Shown here: positions 36,347 through 43,999 of the stretch, one piece after another
Layout of the letters: each line of letters opens with the position of its first letter
Position numbering within the stretch: position 1 is the stretch's first letter
Assembly: GCF_021608225.1 (NCBI RefSeq)
Contig: NZ_JAKIJS010000001.1
Location: 2,542,001 to 2,606,000 of the forward strand
DNA from: Pseudalkalibacillus berkeleyi
GTDB lineage: Bacteria > Bacillota > Bacilli > Bacillales > Fictibacillaceae
Direction of reading: 5' to 3'
Length of the DNA: 64,000 nt
Position numbers and translations under genes: made by a program
Notes under the pieces: generated by a model
The model's database searches: none
The model's input: only the letters and a program-made list of their open reading frames with translations
Told to the model about the DNA's origin: nothing

Positions 36347-37861
36347 TTAACGAAGAAGTTGTAGAACTCCTTGAGGTTGTTGGTTGGCTTGCTTCGCCGC
36401 TATGTCTTTCGATCATAGAATAGACTATATCTTCACCCTTGATTATTAGGGGCTGGGCACTTCGAATGGTTATATCCACCCTACGAAATTCATCACCATA
36501 GTCTTATGACCTTAGATGGTTTTTTCTAGTCGTTGAACCTTCTCCACTCTTTCGAGACAGGAGCTTGGCTGCTGATTATCCAATCCCACTCATTTTCTAA
36601 CCCTCACGTCTGTCGTTTCCAACTACGTTGTGGTTGAGTAAGCTTAAGGAAGTTCCAGCAATTCACCCAGTTATACTCTTACCCGTTACCAGATAAGACG
36701 CCCTTCAATCAGTTACCTTAGAAGTTGTAAAACTCCATTCGGAGACTGCATTGATTGAGCCAACATTGCTTGTGCTGCTTGTGAAAGAATAGAATTCTTA
36801 GTTTGGTTCATCATTTCTTTCGCCATATCCACGTCACGGATACGAGATTCTGCAGCAGTTAGGTTTTCAGAAGATGTACCTAAGTTATTAATTGTGTGGT
36901 CTAAACGATTTTGCCATGCTCCCAAAGAAGAGCGTTGTGCAGAAACCTTTTTGATCGCTTCATCAATAACTTGAATATTGTCGTCAAAGCTCTGTGTAGT
37001 TACATTTACAGCTGCAAGATTAGCTACATTTGCATTACTTGCAGTAGACCCAAGAGCCGATGATCTCATATCATCTATTGAAATATCCAATGTAGTCCCA
37101 CCATTTGCACCAATTTGGAAGCTTAATGAAGTACCACTAGTAGCTATTGTTCCTCCACTAACTGAACCTCCAGCATTAGCTGTACTTAAGTTAGCATCAG
37201 ATCCAAATGATAATTCTAGTCCAATAGAGTCAAAGTTTAAAGTTGTACCTGCAGATATTGCAGTAGTATCAGCTACTGTTAATGTTTGTGAAACCCCACT
37301 ATTTGTACCAGCAACAGTTATAGAAGTACCTGTTGTTGTAAATGTAAGAGTCTCTCCTGCAGCAACACCTGAAACAGATGCAGTAATTCCAGAAGCAGTT
37401 AAATCAGAAATTGCCATTGTTCCATCTGCTGCTTGTACACCTAAAGATCCATCTAATAGTGTCTTCGTGTTGAATTCAGTTTTATTCGCAACACGATCAA
37501 CTTCAGTGTTCAGTTGATTAATTTCTTTTTGGATTTCAGCTAGATCATCTGAAGTATTTGTGCCATTATTGGATTGAACTGCTAATTCACGCATACGTTG
37601 TAACATACTATGAGTTTCATTTAGAGCACCTTCAGCAGTTTGGATCATTGAGATACCGTCTTGAGCATTCCGAGATGCTTGCTCCAATCCACGAACCTGG
37701 CCACGCATTTTTTCTGAGATTGCTAGTCCTGCAGCGTCATCTCCAGCACGGTTAATACGAAGTCCTGAAGATAGCTTCTCCATTGACTTACCTTGTGCAG
37801 TAGAAGCACTGTTCAACTGACGATATGTGTTAAGAGCTGCGATGTTGTGATTAATTCTCAT
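36347..37861 (-). CDS. hag: Flagellin Hag, interrupted by a group I intron
   Basis: Exon 1 runs 37861-36758 (368 codons, from MRINHNIAALNTYRQ to AQAMLA). Exon 2 runs 36391-36347 (14 codons and stop). Splicing gives 382 residues ending AQANQQPQGVLQLLR, the usual Bacillus flagellin end. Without splicing the frame reads 14 codons into the intron and stops at 36713, also giving 382 residues, ending AQSMQSPNGVLQLLR. The conserved D0/D1 N-terminus and the C-terminal helix (LTAAESRIRDVDMAKEMMNQ) are intact; the middle is Thr/Ser/Gly-rich surface domain. AAGGAGG precedes ATG 37861. Expression is expected under sigma-D and CsrA/FliW control. Confidence 0.93.
36392..36757 (-). other. Group I self-splicing intron in hag (366 nt, IA-like)
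   Basis: Core elements on the minus strand: P2 CTTATC/GGTAAG (36697-36692, 36683-36678); P3 CTGGGT/GCCCAG (36670-36665, 36458-36453); P4 TTGCTG/CAGCAG (36661-36656, 36574-36569); P7 GACTA/TAGTC (36531-36527, 36427-36423), with the S element AAGATATAGTC; P8 CCC/GGG; P9 CTATG/CATAG (36418-36414, 36404-36400). The 5' site is after U (GGCU), the 3' site after G (GCGAAG). Intron start CAATCA pairs with TGATTG (36711-36706) as P1 extension, and GGC (36702-36700) can pair with exon GCU including the U-G pair. Exon 2 starts CAA, able to pair with the same TTG as P10. There is no homing endonuclease gene. P1's lower stem is short, the least certain part. Confidence 0.93.
36713..36757 (-). other. Intron-borne alternative flagellin C-terminus (in frame, with stop)
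   Basis: The first 45 nt of the intron encode QSMQSPNGVLQLLR and TAA, in frame with exon 1. Exon 2 encodes QANQQPQGVLQLLR and TAA, also 45 nt. Ten of 14 residues agree, and three shared residues use different codons (Leu, Leu, Arg). The stretch sits inside the P1 loop, so it serves as both coding sequence and intron. Confidence 0.88.
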
Positions 37862-37870
37862 TATAAAATT

Positions 37871-37903
37871 CCTCCTTGAATTGTCCGAACCACGTCCATG
37901 TGG
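37871..37903 (-). promoter_or_regulatory. Two CsrA-type binding sites in the hag leader
   Basis: CCACATGGACGTGG (37903-37890) is a hairpin with GGA in its loop and fits the CsrA consensus ACANGGANGT. The second GGA lies in the Shine-Dalgarno AAGGAGG (37877-37871). B. subtilis hag has the same two-site layout, where CsrA blocks translation and FliW relieves it. Confidence 0.82.
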
Positions 37904-37970
37904 TTTGATTTTCACAAAAACAAACGTTCACGTCGGCCGACCATGATTGTTGCTTTTGCTTACAATTCTA

Positions 37971-37997
37971 TTATCGTCATCACTCGACAGCTCTTTA
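37971..37997 (-). promoter_or_regulatory. Sigma-D promoter of hag
   Basis: TAAA (37997-37994), 15-nt spacer, GACGATAA (37978-37971). The leader is about 105 nt and includes a 10-bp palindrome GTCGGCCGAC (37941-37932). Confidence 0.85.
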
Positions 37998-38003
37998 ATA
38001 GTT

Positions 38004-38234
38004 TTATTTAGATTTTTTTACAGATTTTAATGTTTCCATTAGATTGCTCGGTGTTTGGCTTGCTTGGTTGTTCTCATCTTGGATAGATAAATAGATTTCT
38101 TTTCTATGTATATCAATGTTTTTAGGCGCATCGATTCCAATCTTTATTTGATCCCCATCAATACCAAGGACCTTGATCTCAATTTCCTCACCAATTTGAA
38201 TGGACTCGTTTGGTTTCCTGGTTAACACAAGCAT
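38004..38234 (-). CDS. csrA: Translational regulator CsrA
   Basis: 76 residues. [20 protein letters not shown] and the RNA-binding region [13 protein letters not shown] are conserved. As a dimer it binds GGA motifs, here those of the hag leader. The start follows the fliW stop directly (TAAATG); GGGGGA in the fliW end is the ribosome site. Confidence 0.95.
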   Translation of the reverse strand: MLVLTRKPNESIQIGEEIEIKVLGIDGDQIKIGIDAPKNIDIHRKEIYLSIQDENNQASQTPSNLMETLKSVKKSK

Positions 38235-38690
38235 TTATCTGTCCCCCTTAACAGCGTTCAGGGATTCTTGTAATAACGTGTGCTTCGTGATGTATTGCTC
38301 ATCATTCAGTACAATTTGCTTTCCGTAACCTTTTTCAATATTAATTACAATCGGCGCTTTCAAATTTGCAGTTGTTTTTTCAAATGGATCTTGAACCGTT
38401 AAGATGACAAAGACTGCAACCTCTTGTTCGCCCTTAATTTGCAATTGACTCGTGACCGCTTCTGGAATATCAAACTCATAATTTCGGAAAAACAAAAATG
38501 GATTAGCAATTACAAAAGCCAATGAAGGTGTACTGACGGATTGTAAAATATTCAGTGGTGTCTCTTCGTCACCAAATGGTATTACAACAAACTTCTTCTC
38601 TTCAATAAAGCCTGGTAGCCCTTGTTCGAACTTAATGATTTCTTTTTCCTCTATTTCCATCTCACCAAAGTACCTTGTATCAATTTTCAT
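38235..38690 (-). CDS. fliW: Flagellar assembly factor FliW
   Basis: 151 residues from ATG 38690 (MKIDTRYFGEMEIEEK), the family start; an upstream in-frame GTG is possible. FEQGLPGFIEEKKFVVI is the family motif. FliW binds either flagellin or CsrA: when flagellin is exported, FliW is free and blocks CsrA, so hag is translated. Adjacent to csrA and hag. Confidence 0.93.
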   Translation of the reverse strand: MKIDTRYFGEMEIEEKEIIKFEQGLPGFIEEKKFVVIPFGDEETPLNILQSVSTPSLAFVIANPFLFFRNYEFDIPEAVTSQLQIKGEQEVAVFVILTVQDPFEKTTANLKAPIVINIEKGYGKQIVLNDEQYITKHTLLQESLNAVKGDR

Positions 38691-38712
38691 TATTTTCACC
38701 ACACATTTTTAT

Positions 38713-39264
38713 TTAGACAAAATCTATTGAAATTGAATTTCTTTGTTGTAAGGACACCTCTACTTTACCTGGCTGGTAGTTGTGTTCAGGTTTTTGTAAA
38801 GTAGTCTCAATTATTGGCTTGTTTACTTTCACATCAACATTTACGTCCGCAGGCTGATAATTGACCTTCACACTACCTGCAGAAGGAATCCATCCAATAT
38901 TCCATTCCTTCATTGAGTTCATACTATTCATCTCAGCTTGATCTACTAAAGGACTTCCACCATTCTCAATGCGCATCAGCTGATCACCTTCCTGTGCACG
39001 ACGTGCTACGCCCTCTAAAAGGTCTGATTTCCCTAATTGTGCTGCTTCTTCTGTTCGAACAAATACACTTTTAAGATCCATATCATTCCATGCTTGTGTC
39101 TGATCAATCGTTAATGTTCCTTTGGTTGTCTGGATGTTAAGCTCCGCTTTTGGTTGCTGAATGGACTGATCTGCTTTGGGTTGTTTAATCTCTTGAATTG
39201 GCTCAGTTGTTTTCAAACCGATTAAAGCTGGCTGTGATTGTATTCGAATTTGTGGAATTTTCAT
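38713..39264 (-). CDS. yviE: YviE-like protein (DUF6470) upstream of fliW
   Basis: 183 residues from ATG 39264, with GAGGTG 8 nt upstream. The start MKIPQIRIQSQPALIGLKTT and WNIGWIPSAGSVKVNYQPADV match the YviE family, conserved between flgL and fliW in Bacillus. Function is unknown. No signal peptide or membrane helix. A terminator lies 20 nt upstream of the gene, so it probably starts a new transcript or receives read-through from flgL. Confidence 0.82.
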   Translation of the reverse strand: MKIPQIRIQSQPALIGLKTTEPIQEIKQPKADQSIQQPKAELNIQTTKGTLTIDQTQAWNDMDLKSVFVRTEEAAQLGKSDLLEGVARRAQEGDQLMRIENGGSPLVDQAEMNSMNSMKEWNIGWIPSAGSVKVNYQPADVNVDVKVNKPIIETTLQKPEHNYQPGKVEVSLQQRNSISIDFV

Positions 39265-39284
39265 GATCAACACCTCAATTTATC

Positions 39285-39313
39285 AAAAAAAGCTATCTAA
39301 CGAGAGATAGCTT
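39285..39313 (-). terminator. Terminator between flgL and yviE
   Basis: AAGCTATCT and AGATAGCTT pair, 6-nt loop, followed by TTTTTTGATA on the minus strand. Confidence 0.9.
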
Positions 39314-39329
39314 AAATTAATATAACATC

Positions 39330-39529
39330 ATAGTAGTAGACGGTTTAGGAACAAGAAGTTCAAGGCACGATGGTTTTGAGGACCGGAGCGACGAGCGATA
39401 CATCTATGTGTTACTGCGAGTTGTACCGAGGAAGATTACTTCAAAGGTACACTTGTAGACGCAGGTACATATGCTCTTTGTCCGGTAAAACCGAGTAACG
39501 ATGAAATTCGCCATTCATAAATCGGATAC
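39330..39529. repeat. Structured GC-richer element 3' of flgL (putative dispersed repeat)
   Basis: About 200 bp, higher in GC than its flanks, with no gene supported. It has TGTACC/GGTACA inverted arms (about 39422-39451) and a purine-rich segment with GGACCGGAGCGACGAGCG. Its style resembles intergenic repeats I recall from other Bacillaceae; this cannot be verified here. It would be the 3' UTR of flgL. Confidence 0.4.
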
Positions 39530-40411
39530 TTATCTTAAAAAGTCCATTAGCGTAGGCTGGATAATCCTCGCTCCAGCTGCTAACGCAGCCCGGTGAACGC
39601 TTTCTTGCGTTTTCAAGTCAATGATGACTCGTTCCATATCTGCATCTTCGTTGTCTGATAAGATACGATTAGCAATAACTTCTTGTTCAGCTACACGGTC
39701 TTGCACCATTTCCACTCGGTTATACCGCGCACCAAGTTCAGCTCGTTCAGATACAACCTCATCCAGGTGTGAATCAACTTTTCCAATAAAAGCATTTAAT
39801 TGTTCTCCTGAGGAACCAGCATTGTTCAACTCATCAACAAGCCCTTGCAAGTCATCAAACAAATCCTGTGAAAAAGCTTTATCCTCATCAATGTTCACTT
39901 TTAGCTTTATGCCTTTTGAAACTTCAATTTTAATGGCTTCAGTTCCATTAGGACGAACGACTATACCATCTGCATTTACTGGAGCATTTGTCGTATCGGT
40001 CCCGTTAAAGATATACTTCCCAGCAACTTTAGTATTCGCAATGTTAATCAAGTGATCACGCAACTGCCCAATCTCGTCTGCAATTGCGCCACGTTGGCTA
40101 TCTTCATAAGTCCCATTACTTGCCTGCACAGTCAACTCACGAACGCGATGTAAGACTTGCCCCGCTTCATCAAGCGCCGCATCTGAATTCTCCATCCAGC
40201 TGTTTACTTCAGACAAATTACGTTTGAACTGCTCAACTTCTGTTAAGTCCGTTCTGTATTCCATCCCTTTCATCGCAACGACTGGATCGTCAGAAGGTTT
40301 CGTTATACGCTTTCCTGTTGAGAGCTGATCCTGATATTTCCCCATCCGCTGGTAGCTCTGGCTTAAGTTACGCAACATGTTTCCTGTTAGCATACTTTGT
40401 GTGACACGCAT
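39530..40411 (-). CDS. flgL: Hook-filament junction protein FlgL
   Basis: 293 residues. MRVTQSMLTGNMLRNLSQSY and GKRITKPSDDPVVAMKGM are the flagellin-like N-terminus, with the C-terminal helix at LKTQESVHRAALAAGARI. It joins the filament to FlgK. AGGGGAAATAA precedes the ATG, 9 nt after flgK. Confidence 0.94.
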   Translation of the reverse strand: MRVTQSMLTGNMLRNLSQSYQRMGKYQDQLSTGKRITKPSDDPVVAMKGMEYRTDLTEVEQFKRNLSEVNSWMENSDAALDEAGQVLHRVRELTVQASNGTYEDSQRGAIADEIGQLRDHLINIANTKVAGKYIFNGTDTTNAPVNADGIVVRPNGTEAIKIEVSKGIKLKVNIDEDKAFSQDLFDDLQGLVDELNNAGSSGEQLNAFIGKVDSHLDEVVSERAELGARYNRVEMVQDRVAEQEVIANRILSDNEDADMERVIIDLKTQESVHRAALAAGARIIQPTLMDFLR

Positions 40412-40420
40412 TTATTTCCC

Positions 40421-41971
40421 CTACCTTCCTACTCGACCCATGCCGTTGATAATTCGGTCAAGCATTTCATCAATACTCGTAATGTTTCTTGCTGCAGCAT
40501 TATAGGCATGCTGGAATTGCATCATTTTCGTCATTTCTTCGTCTAATGAAACCCCACTAACGGATTGACGACGTTCCTCAACCGATTGTTTCAACGTATT
40601 AGAGTTGTCCATTAACCGATTGGCTTGTTGTGCATCGACAGCCATTTCACCAATGATACCTTCATAAAAGCTTTGCAAAGTAGAATCTCCGCTAGAAAAA
40701 GTGAACGTCTCGTCTTTTACTTCACCTAAGGCTAAGGCGTTACTTCCATCTCCCGCATTACCATCCGTTGAAGCTGCAATATTATTAAGCCCATTTGCAC
40801 CTGTAACATCACTATGTAACTTGATTTGAGAGGCCGCACCTTGAGTGGATGTCAACTCGTCGAAAAACTTCTTTCCAGTATTGGTATTCGGACTTGTAGA
40901 GCTTAATCCATATCCACTTTCATGAACATTATTGAACTCTGTAGCGAATTGATAAGCCATTTCATCTACTTTTGAGAGCATTTCAGGGTAAATACCTGAA
41001 ACATTTCCGCCAGTATCTTCTTTACCGTAACTCTCGATTAACCCGAGCAACTTACCTTTGGATGTGAAATTTTCAATTGGCGTAGCTGGTCCTTGCGTGT
41101 TCGATCCAAAAGGTGTTAATGCAAATGAATCCATCAAACCATTCGAATCACTATCAAGGATCTCTAGTGTATTCCCAGTCAAATTCGCTCCATCTACTAA
41201 AGTACCAATTGAATTACCGCTTGCGTCCATCAATTCAATTGTATATTTACCTTCAGCAATATCGAGCGACTGTCCACCACTTCCAACTGCTGTAACCTTC
41301 ACATTTGCTAATTCGGATAATCGATCGACAAGGGCATCTCTTTTATCATATAAATCGTTCGTTAAATATCCATGAGGCTCAATCTCACCGATTTGTTTAT
41401 TAATATCATTGATTTGCTCTGCAATAGAGTTGATTTCTTTAGCGGTCACGTCAATTTGGGTCTTGAAATCATCACGAATCGAATTCAAAGAACTGGAAAG
41501 GTAGTTGAATGTTTCCGCTAGCGCTATACCACGTTGACGTACCACAGAACGTGCTCCAGAATCTTCTGGGTTAACTGCTAAATCCTGCAATGATTGCCAG
41601 AAACGATCCATCGTCTTTGCTAAACCATGATCTGACGGCTCATTCATTACTTCTTCCATCTTTTGAAGTGCATCACTTCGAGACGCCCAATAGCCTGACT
41701 TTGTGTTTTCACCTCTGAATTGTAAATCCAAGAAACTTTCCCTTACACGCTGAACCGTTCCTGCTTCAACGCCTGTTCCCATTTGTCCAGGAACTTGCGG
41801 ACGGTTACGAGCTGCTGCAGGATAGGGTTCCGTTTGTGAAAAGTTAACACGTTGTCTAGAATATCCAGGTGTACTAGCGTTTGAAATGTTATGACCAGTT
41901 GTATTCAAGGCACTTTGGTGTGTCCGTAAGCCTCTGAGTGATGTTTCAAGTCCGTGGAACGTAGATGACAT
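40421..41971 (-). CDS. flgK: Hook-associated protein FlgK
   Basis: 516 residues. N-terminal SALNTTGHNISNASTPGYSRQ and C-terminal SLDEEMTKMMQFQHAYNAAARN are family hallmarks. It forms the first junction ring at the hook. It follows flgN by 17 nt. Confidence 0.95.
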   Translation of the reverse strand: MSSTFHGLETSLRGLRTHQSALNTTGHNISNASTPGYSRQRVNFSQTEPYPAAARNRPQVPGQMGTGVEAGTVQRVRESFLDLQFRGENTKSGYWASRSDALQKMEEVMNEPSDHGLAKTMDRFWQSLQDLAVNPEDSGARSVVRQRGIALAETFNYLSSSLNSIRDDFKTQIDVTAKEINSIAEQINDINKQIGEIEPHGYLTNDLYDKRDALVDRLSELANVKVTAVGSGGQSLDIAEGKYTIELMDASGNSIGTLVDGANLTGNTLEILDSDSNGLMDSFALTPFGSNTQGPATPIENFTSKGKLLGLIESYGKEDTGGNVSGIYPEMLSKVDEMAYQFATEFNNVHESGYGLSSTSPNTNTGKKFFDELTSTQGAASQIKLHSDVTGANGLNNIAASTDGNAGDGSNALALGEVKDETFTFSSGDSTLQSFYEGIIGEMAVDAQQANRLMDNSNTLKQSVEERRQSVSGVSLDEEMTKMMQFQHAYNAAARNITSIDEMLDRIINGMGRVGR

Positions 41972-41988
41972 TTGTGAATGCCGCCTTT

Positions 41989-42477
41989 CTATGCTTTAGA
42001 ATCAAAGATTGATTGTTGTTTCTGATATCCGTTTGATTTTGTTGATTGTCCGGGTCTTCCGTAATTTGCAGTTGGTTGCTTAGGCTCCATTAAGGAAAGC
42101 GATGCATTAACGAATTGAAGTGACTGCCTCGTCAATTCATGATTCAACTCATTTTGCTCCTGCAGTTTCTGAATTGTCGTACGCAACTCAGCTTGAACCT
42201 CCAGCAACGTTTGCTGCTCCTTTTCATTATAAAAACGAAGAAGCTGAGCTAGAGACGGATTCTCATCCGCCACAATCCCCTTCTGGTTCAAAAGTGACTC
42301 AACTTCTTGAACTCTAGCATTCTCAATCGCGTCAATTTGTTGAATACATTTATTTTCTTGCGTTAAAATTTGATCCAATGCTTTCATTTCGTTCGCTTTG
42401 AGAGCCTCTGTTTTCTTTAGTGACAACTCTAGTAACTGTTCGTGCTGCTTATGTAAATCGGACAATAGCCCGATCAT
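41989..42477 (-). CDS. flgN: FlgN-type export chaperone (YvyG)
   Basis: 162 residues from ATG 42477, preceded by AGGGGA; B. subtilis has 160. An upstream ATG (42492) has only one base after GAAGG. It is a long helical protein (MIGLLSDLHKQHEQLLELS). FlgN binds FlgK and FlgL for export; both genes follow. Confidence 0.88.
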   Translation of the reverse strand: MIGLLSDLHKQHEQLLELSLKKTEALKANEMKALDQILTQENKCIQQIDAIENARVQEVESLLNQKGIVADENPSLAQLLRFYNEKEQQTLLEVQAELRTTIQKLQEQNELNHELTRQSLQFVNASLSLMEPKQPTANYGRPGQSTKSNGYQKQQSIFDSKA

Positions 42478-42504
42478 TCGATCCCCTATCATACCTTCAC
42501 ACCC

Positions 42505-42771
42505 TTAGGCTTTGGTCCAGAAGTCAGCGAACTTCTGTGCAACTTTTTCAGCATCAACCTTATAATTTCCAGATTGTACTTCGTTCTTTAATTGCTCAAT
42601 TCTTTCAGTACGTTCCTTTGAAGCACCACCACTTTTTTGCATTTCAAGTGCTTCTTTTGAAATTTGAATTTGGTCTTGTTTTACTTGTTGTTGGTTTTGC
42701 TGTTCGTTTTGTTTATTGATCTGCTGTTTGTACGGGTTGTTTGAGATGTTTCCAAATCGGTTGATTTTCAA
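42505..42771 (-). CDS. flgM: Anti-sigma-D factor FlgM
   Basis: 88 residues from TTG 42771 with AAGGAGG 8 nt upstream; this equals B. subtilis FlgM (88). Start MKINRFGNISNNPYKQQ. The Gln/Asn-rich N-terminal half is disordered, the C-terminal half (ERIEQLKNEVQSGNYKVDAE) binds sigma-D until exported by the finished hook. The rare start codon may limit its level. Confidence 0.93.
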   Translation of the reverse strand: MKINRFGNISNNPYKQQINKQNEQQNQQQVKQDQIQISKEALEMQKSGGASKERTERIEQLKNEVQSGNYKVDAEKVAQKFADFWTKA

Positions 42772-42800
42772 CTCAATTTCCTCCTTACTCCACATTTGGA

Positions 42801-43196
42801 TTATTTTTCTGTATAGTAAGTTATTCGTTCTTTCACTTGTTGTTTTTGGGTTAATTCATCATGTGTATACAATTCTTTTCTCAATTTCGAGTTGCATGAA
42901 TCACACATTCTTCCGTCTTGAATGCCTTTACCACAATGTTCACATTCATAAGTCAGGTTTGGAAATTGGGATGCTCGAATGCGTCCTTCTTTCACAAAGC
43001 GACTAATCGTTTTTTCTGAAACACCTGTCGCTTCAGAAACTTCTAGTAAAGACGCCTCACGATTCGCCTTCTTCTTAATAAACTTATAGACCACTTCATA
43101 TTGTTTCTCTTCTTCATTATAACAAGCATTACATACAGGTCGATACGCTTTCGCAAATAATCGGCCACAATGTGCGCAGTTGGCTAAATCCGCCAT
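42801..43196 (-). CDS. yvyF: Flagellar operon protein YvyF (TIGR03826)
   Basis: 131 residues. Two zinc-knuckle pairs at the N-terminus (CAHCG, CNACY) and two at the C-terminus (CEHCG, CDSCN) flank a helix-turn-helix-like segment (EVSEATGVSEKTISRFVKEG). Function is uncertain; DNA or RNA binding is inferred. First gene after the sigma-D promoter, before flgM. Confidence 0.9.
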   Translation of the reverse strand: MADLANCAHCGRLFAKAYRPVCNACYNEEEKQYEVVYKFIKKKANREASLLEVSEATGVSEKTISRFVKEGRIRASQFPNLTYECEHCGKGIQDGRMCDSCNSKLRKELYTHDELTQKQQVKERITYYTEK

Positions 43197-43243
43197 CGAC
43201 GGTCTCTCCTTTTACATGTTACGTTATTCTTTATCTACATTCT

Positions 43244-43270
43244 ATATCGGTTCAATTCACTTAAAGTTTA
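43244..43270 (-). promoter_or_regulatory. Sigma-D promoter of yvyF-flgMNKL
   Basis: TAAA (43270-43267), exact 15-nt spacer, ACCGATAT (43251-43244): one mismatch in 12 from consensus. It sits between comFC and yvyF. Confidence 0.88.
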
Positions 43271-43294
43271 ACGCTATCATATGTTTGGTAGGAT

Positions 43295-43999
43295 TTACCC
43301 TCTCGCTACTGTAAAAGATGTAATACTTAGGGCACCTTTATCTAATAGAATTTTGCCCGCTGCCTCAAGTGTCGCACCCGTAGTGTAAATATCATCCACT
43401 AATGTGATCTCTTTGTCACGAATATCCTCTTTAAATGATTCGTTAAAAGTAAAAACCGCTTGTTTCTCCAAACGATCCTCTCTTCCTTTTTTACTCTGCT
43501 TCTCTTCGTGTATTGGTCTATGTAGACAACAAAACATAGGTTGTTTTAGCAGTTGAGCAATTAAGAACGATTGATTAAATCCTCTTTCATAATGCCGTTC
43601 TTCACTTAACGGTATCGGAACAATTGTCGTGTTTTTGAATTCCTTTTTAAATAGTGAGACGGCTTTTTCCCGAATCGCTTTAATGAGTTCAGCATCCCCT
43701 CTATATTTAAACTGTGCCATGTATTCCTTCAAAAATGTGTTGTATACAAAGAGGGACCTATTCCTTGATATAGCCCTGCCCGACTCACTCCAACGAACAC
43801 AGTCAAAACACACATCTTCCTGCCGATATTTCTCGGGAAATAGCGAAAAAGGACGACCACACTGTCGACAAATTTCACCTTCTATGTGTTCAAGCTGTTC
43901 TGTACATGCCTCACAAAGTAATGGCAGACTGTCCCATCCAATAAATAATCCCCAGCCAACAGCAGGTTGAAAGGTTTTTTTACAATACAGGCATATCAC
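43295..43999 (-). CDS. comFC: Competence protein ComFC (phosphoribosyltransferase fold)
   Basis: 234 residues. N-terminal zinc-binding Cys pairs (CLYCKKTF, CEAC, CRQCGRPF, CFDCVRW) precede the PRPP-loop ITLVDDIYTTGATLEAAG. Start GTG 43999 overlaps the comFA stop by 4 nt. Together with ComFA it supports single-strand DNA uptake or handling in the cytosol during transformation. The comFB gene usually between them in B. subtilis is missing. Confidence 0.93.
   Translation of the reverse strand: MICLYCKKTFQPAVGWGLFIGWDSLPLLCEACTEQLEHIEGEICRQCGRPFSLFPEKYRQEDVCFDCVRWSESGRAISRNRSLFVYNTFLKEYMAQFKYRGDAELIKAIREKAVSLFKKEFKNTTIVPIPLSEERHYERGFNQSFLIAQLLKQPMFCCLHRPIHEEKQSKKGREDRLEKQAVFTFNESFKEDIRDKEITLVDDIYTTGATLEAAGKILLDKGALSITSFTVARG

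Noticed and set aside
36267-36479. 70-residue open frame within the hag intron
   Set aside because: It crosses the 3' splice site and exon 2 in another frame, has no endonuclease motif, and is explained by the intron.
36713-37861. Annotating hag as a simple intronless gene ending at 36713
   Set aside because: The frame is real for unspliced RNA, but the intron core, exact joining to the standard end and terminator after exon 2 make the spliced form the main gene model.
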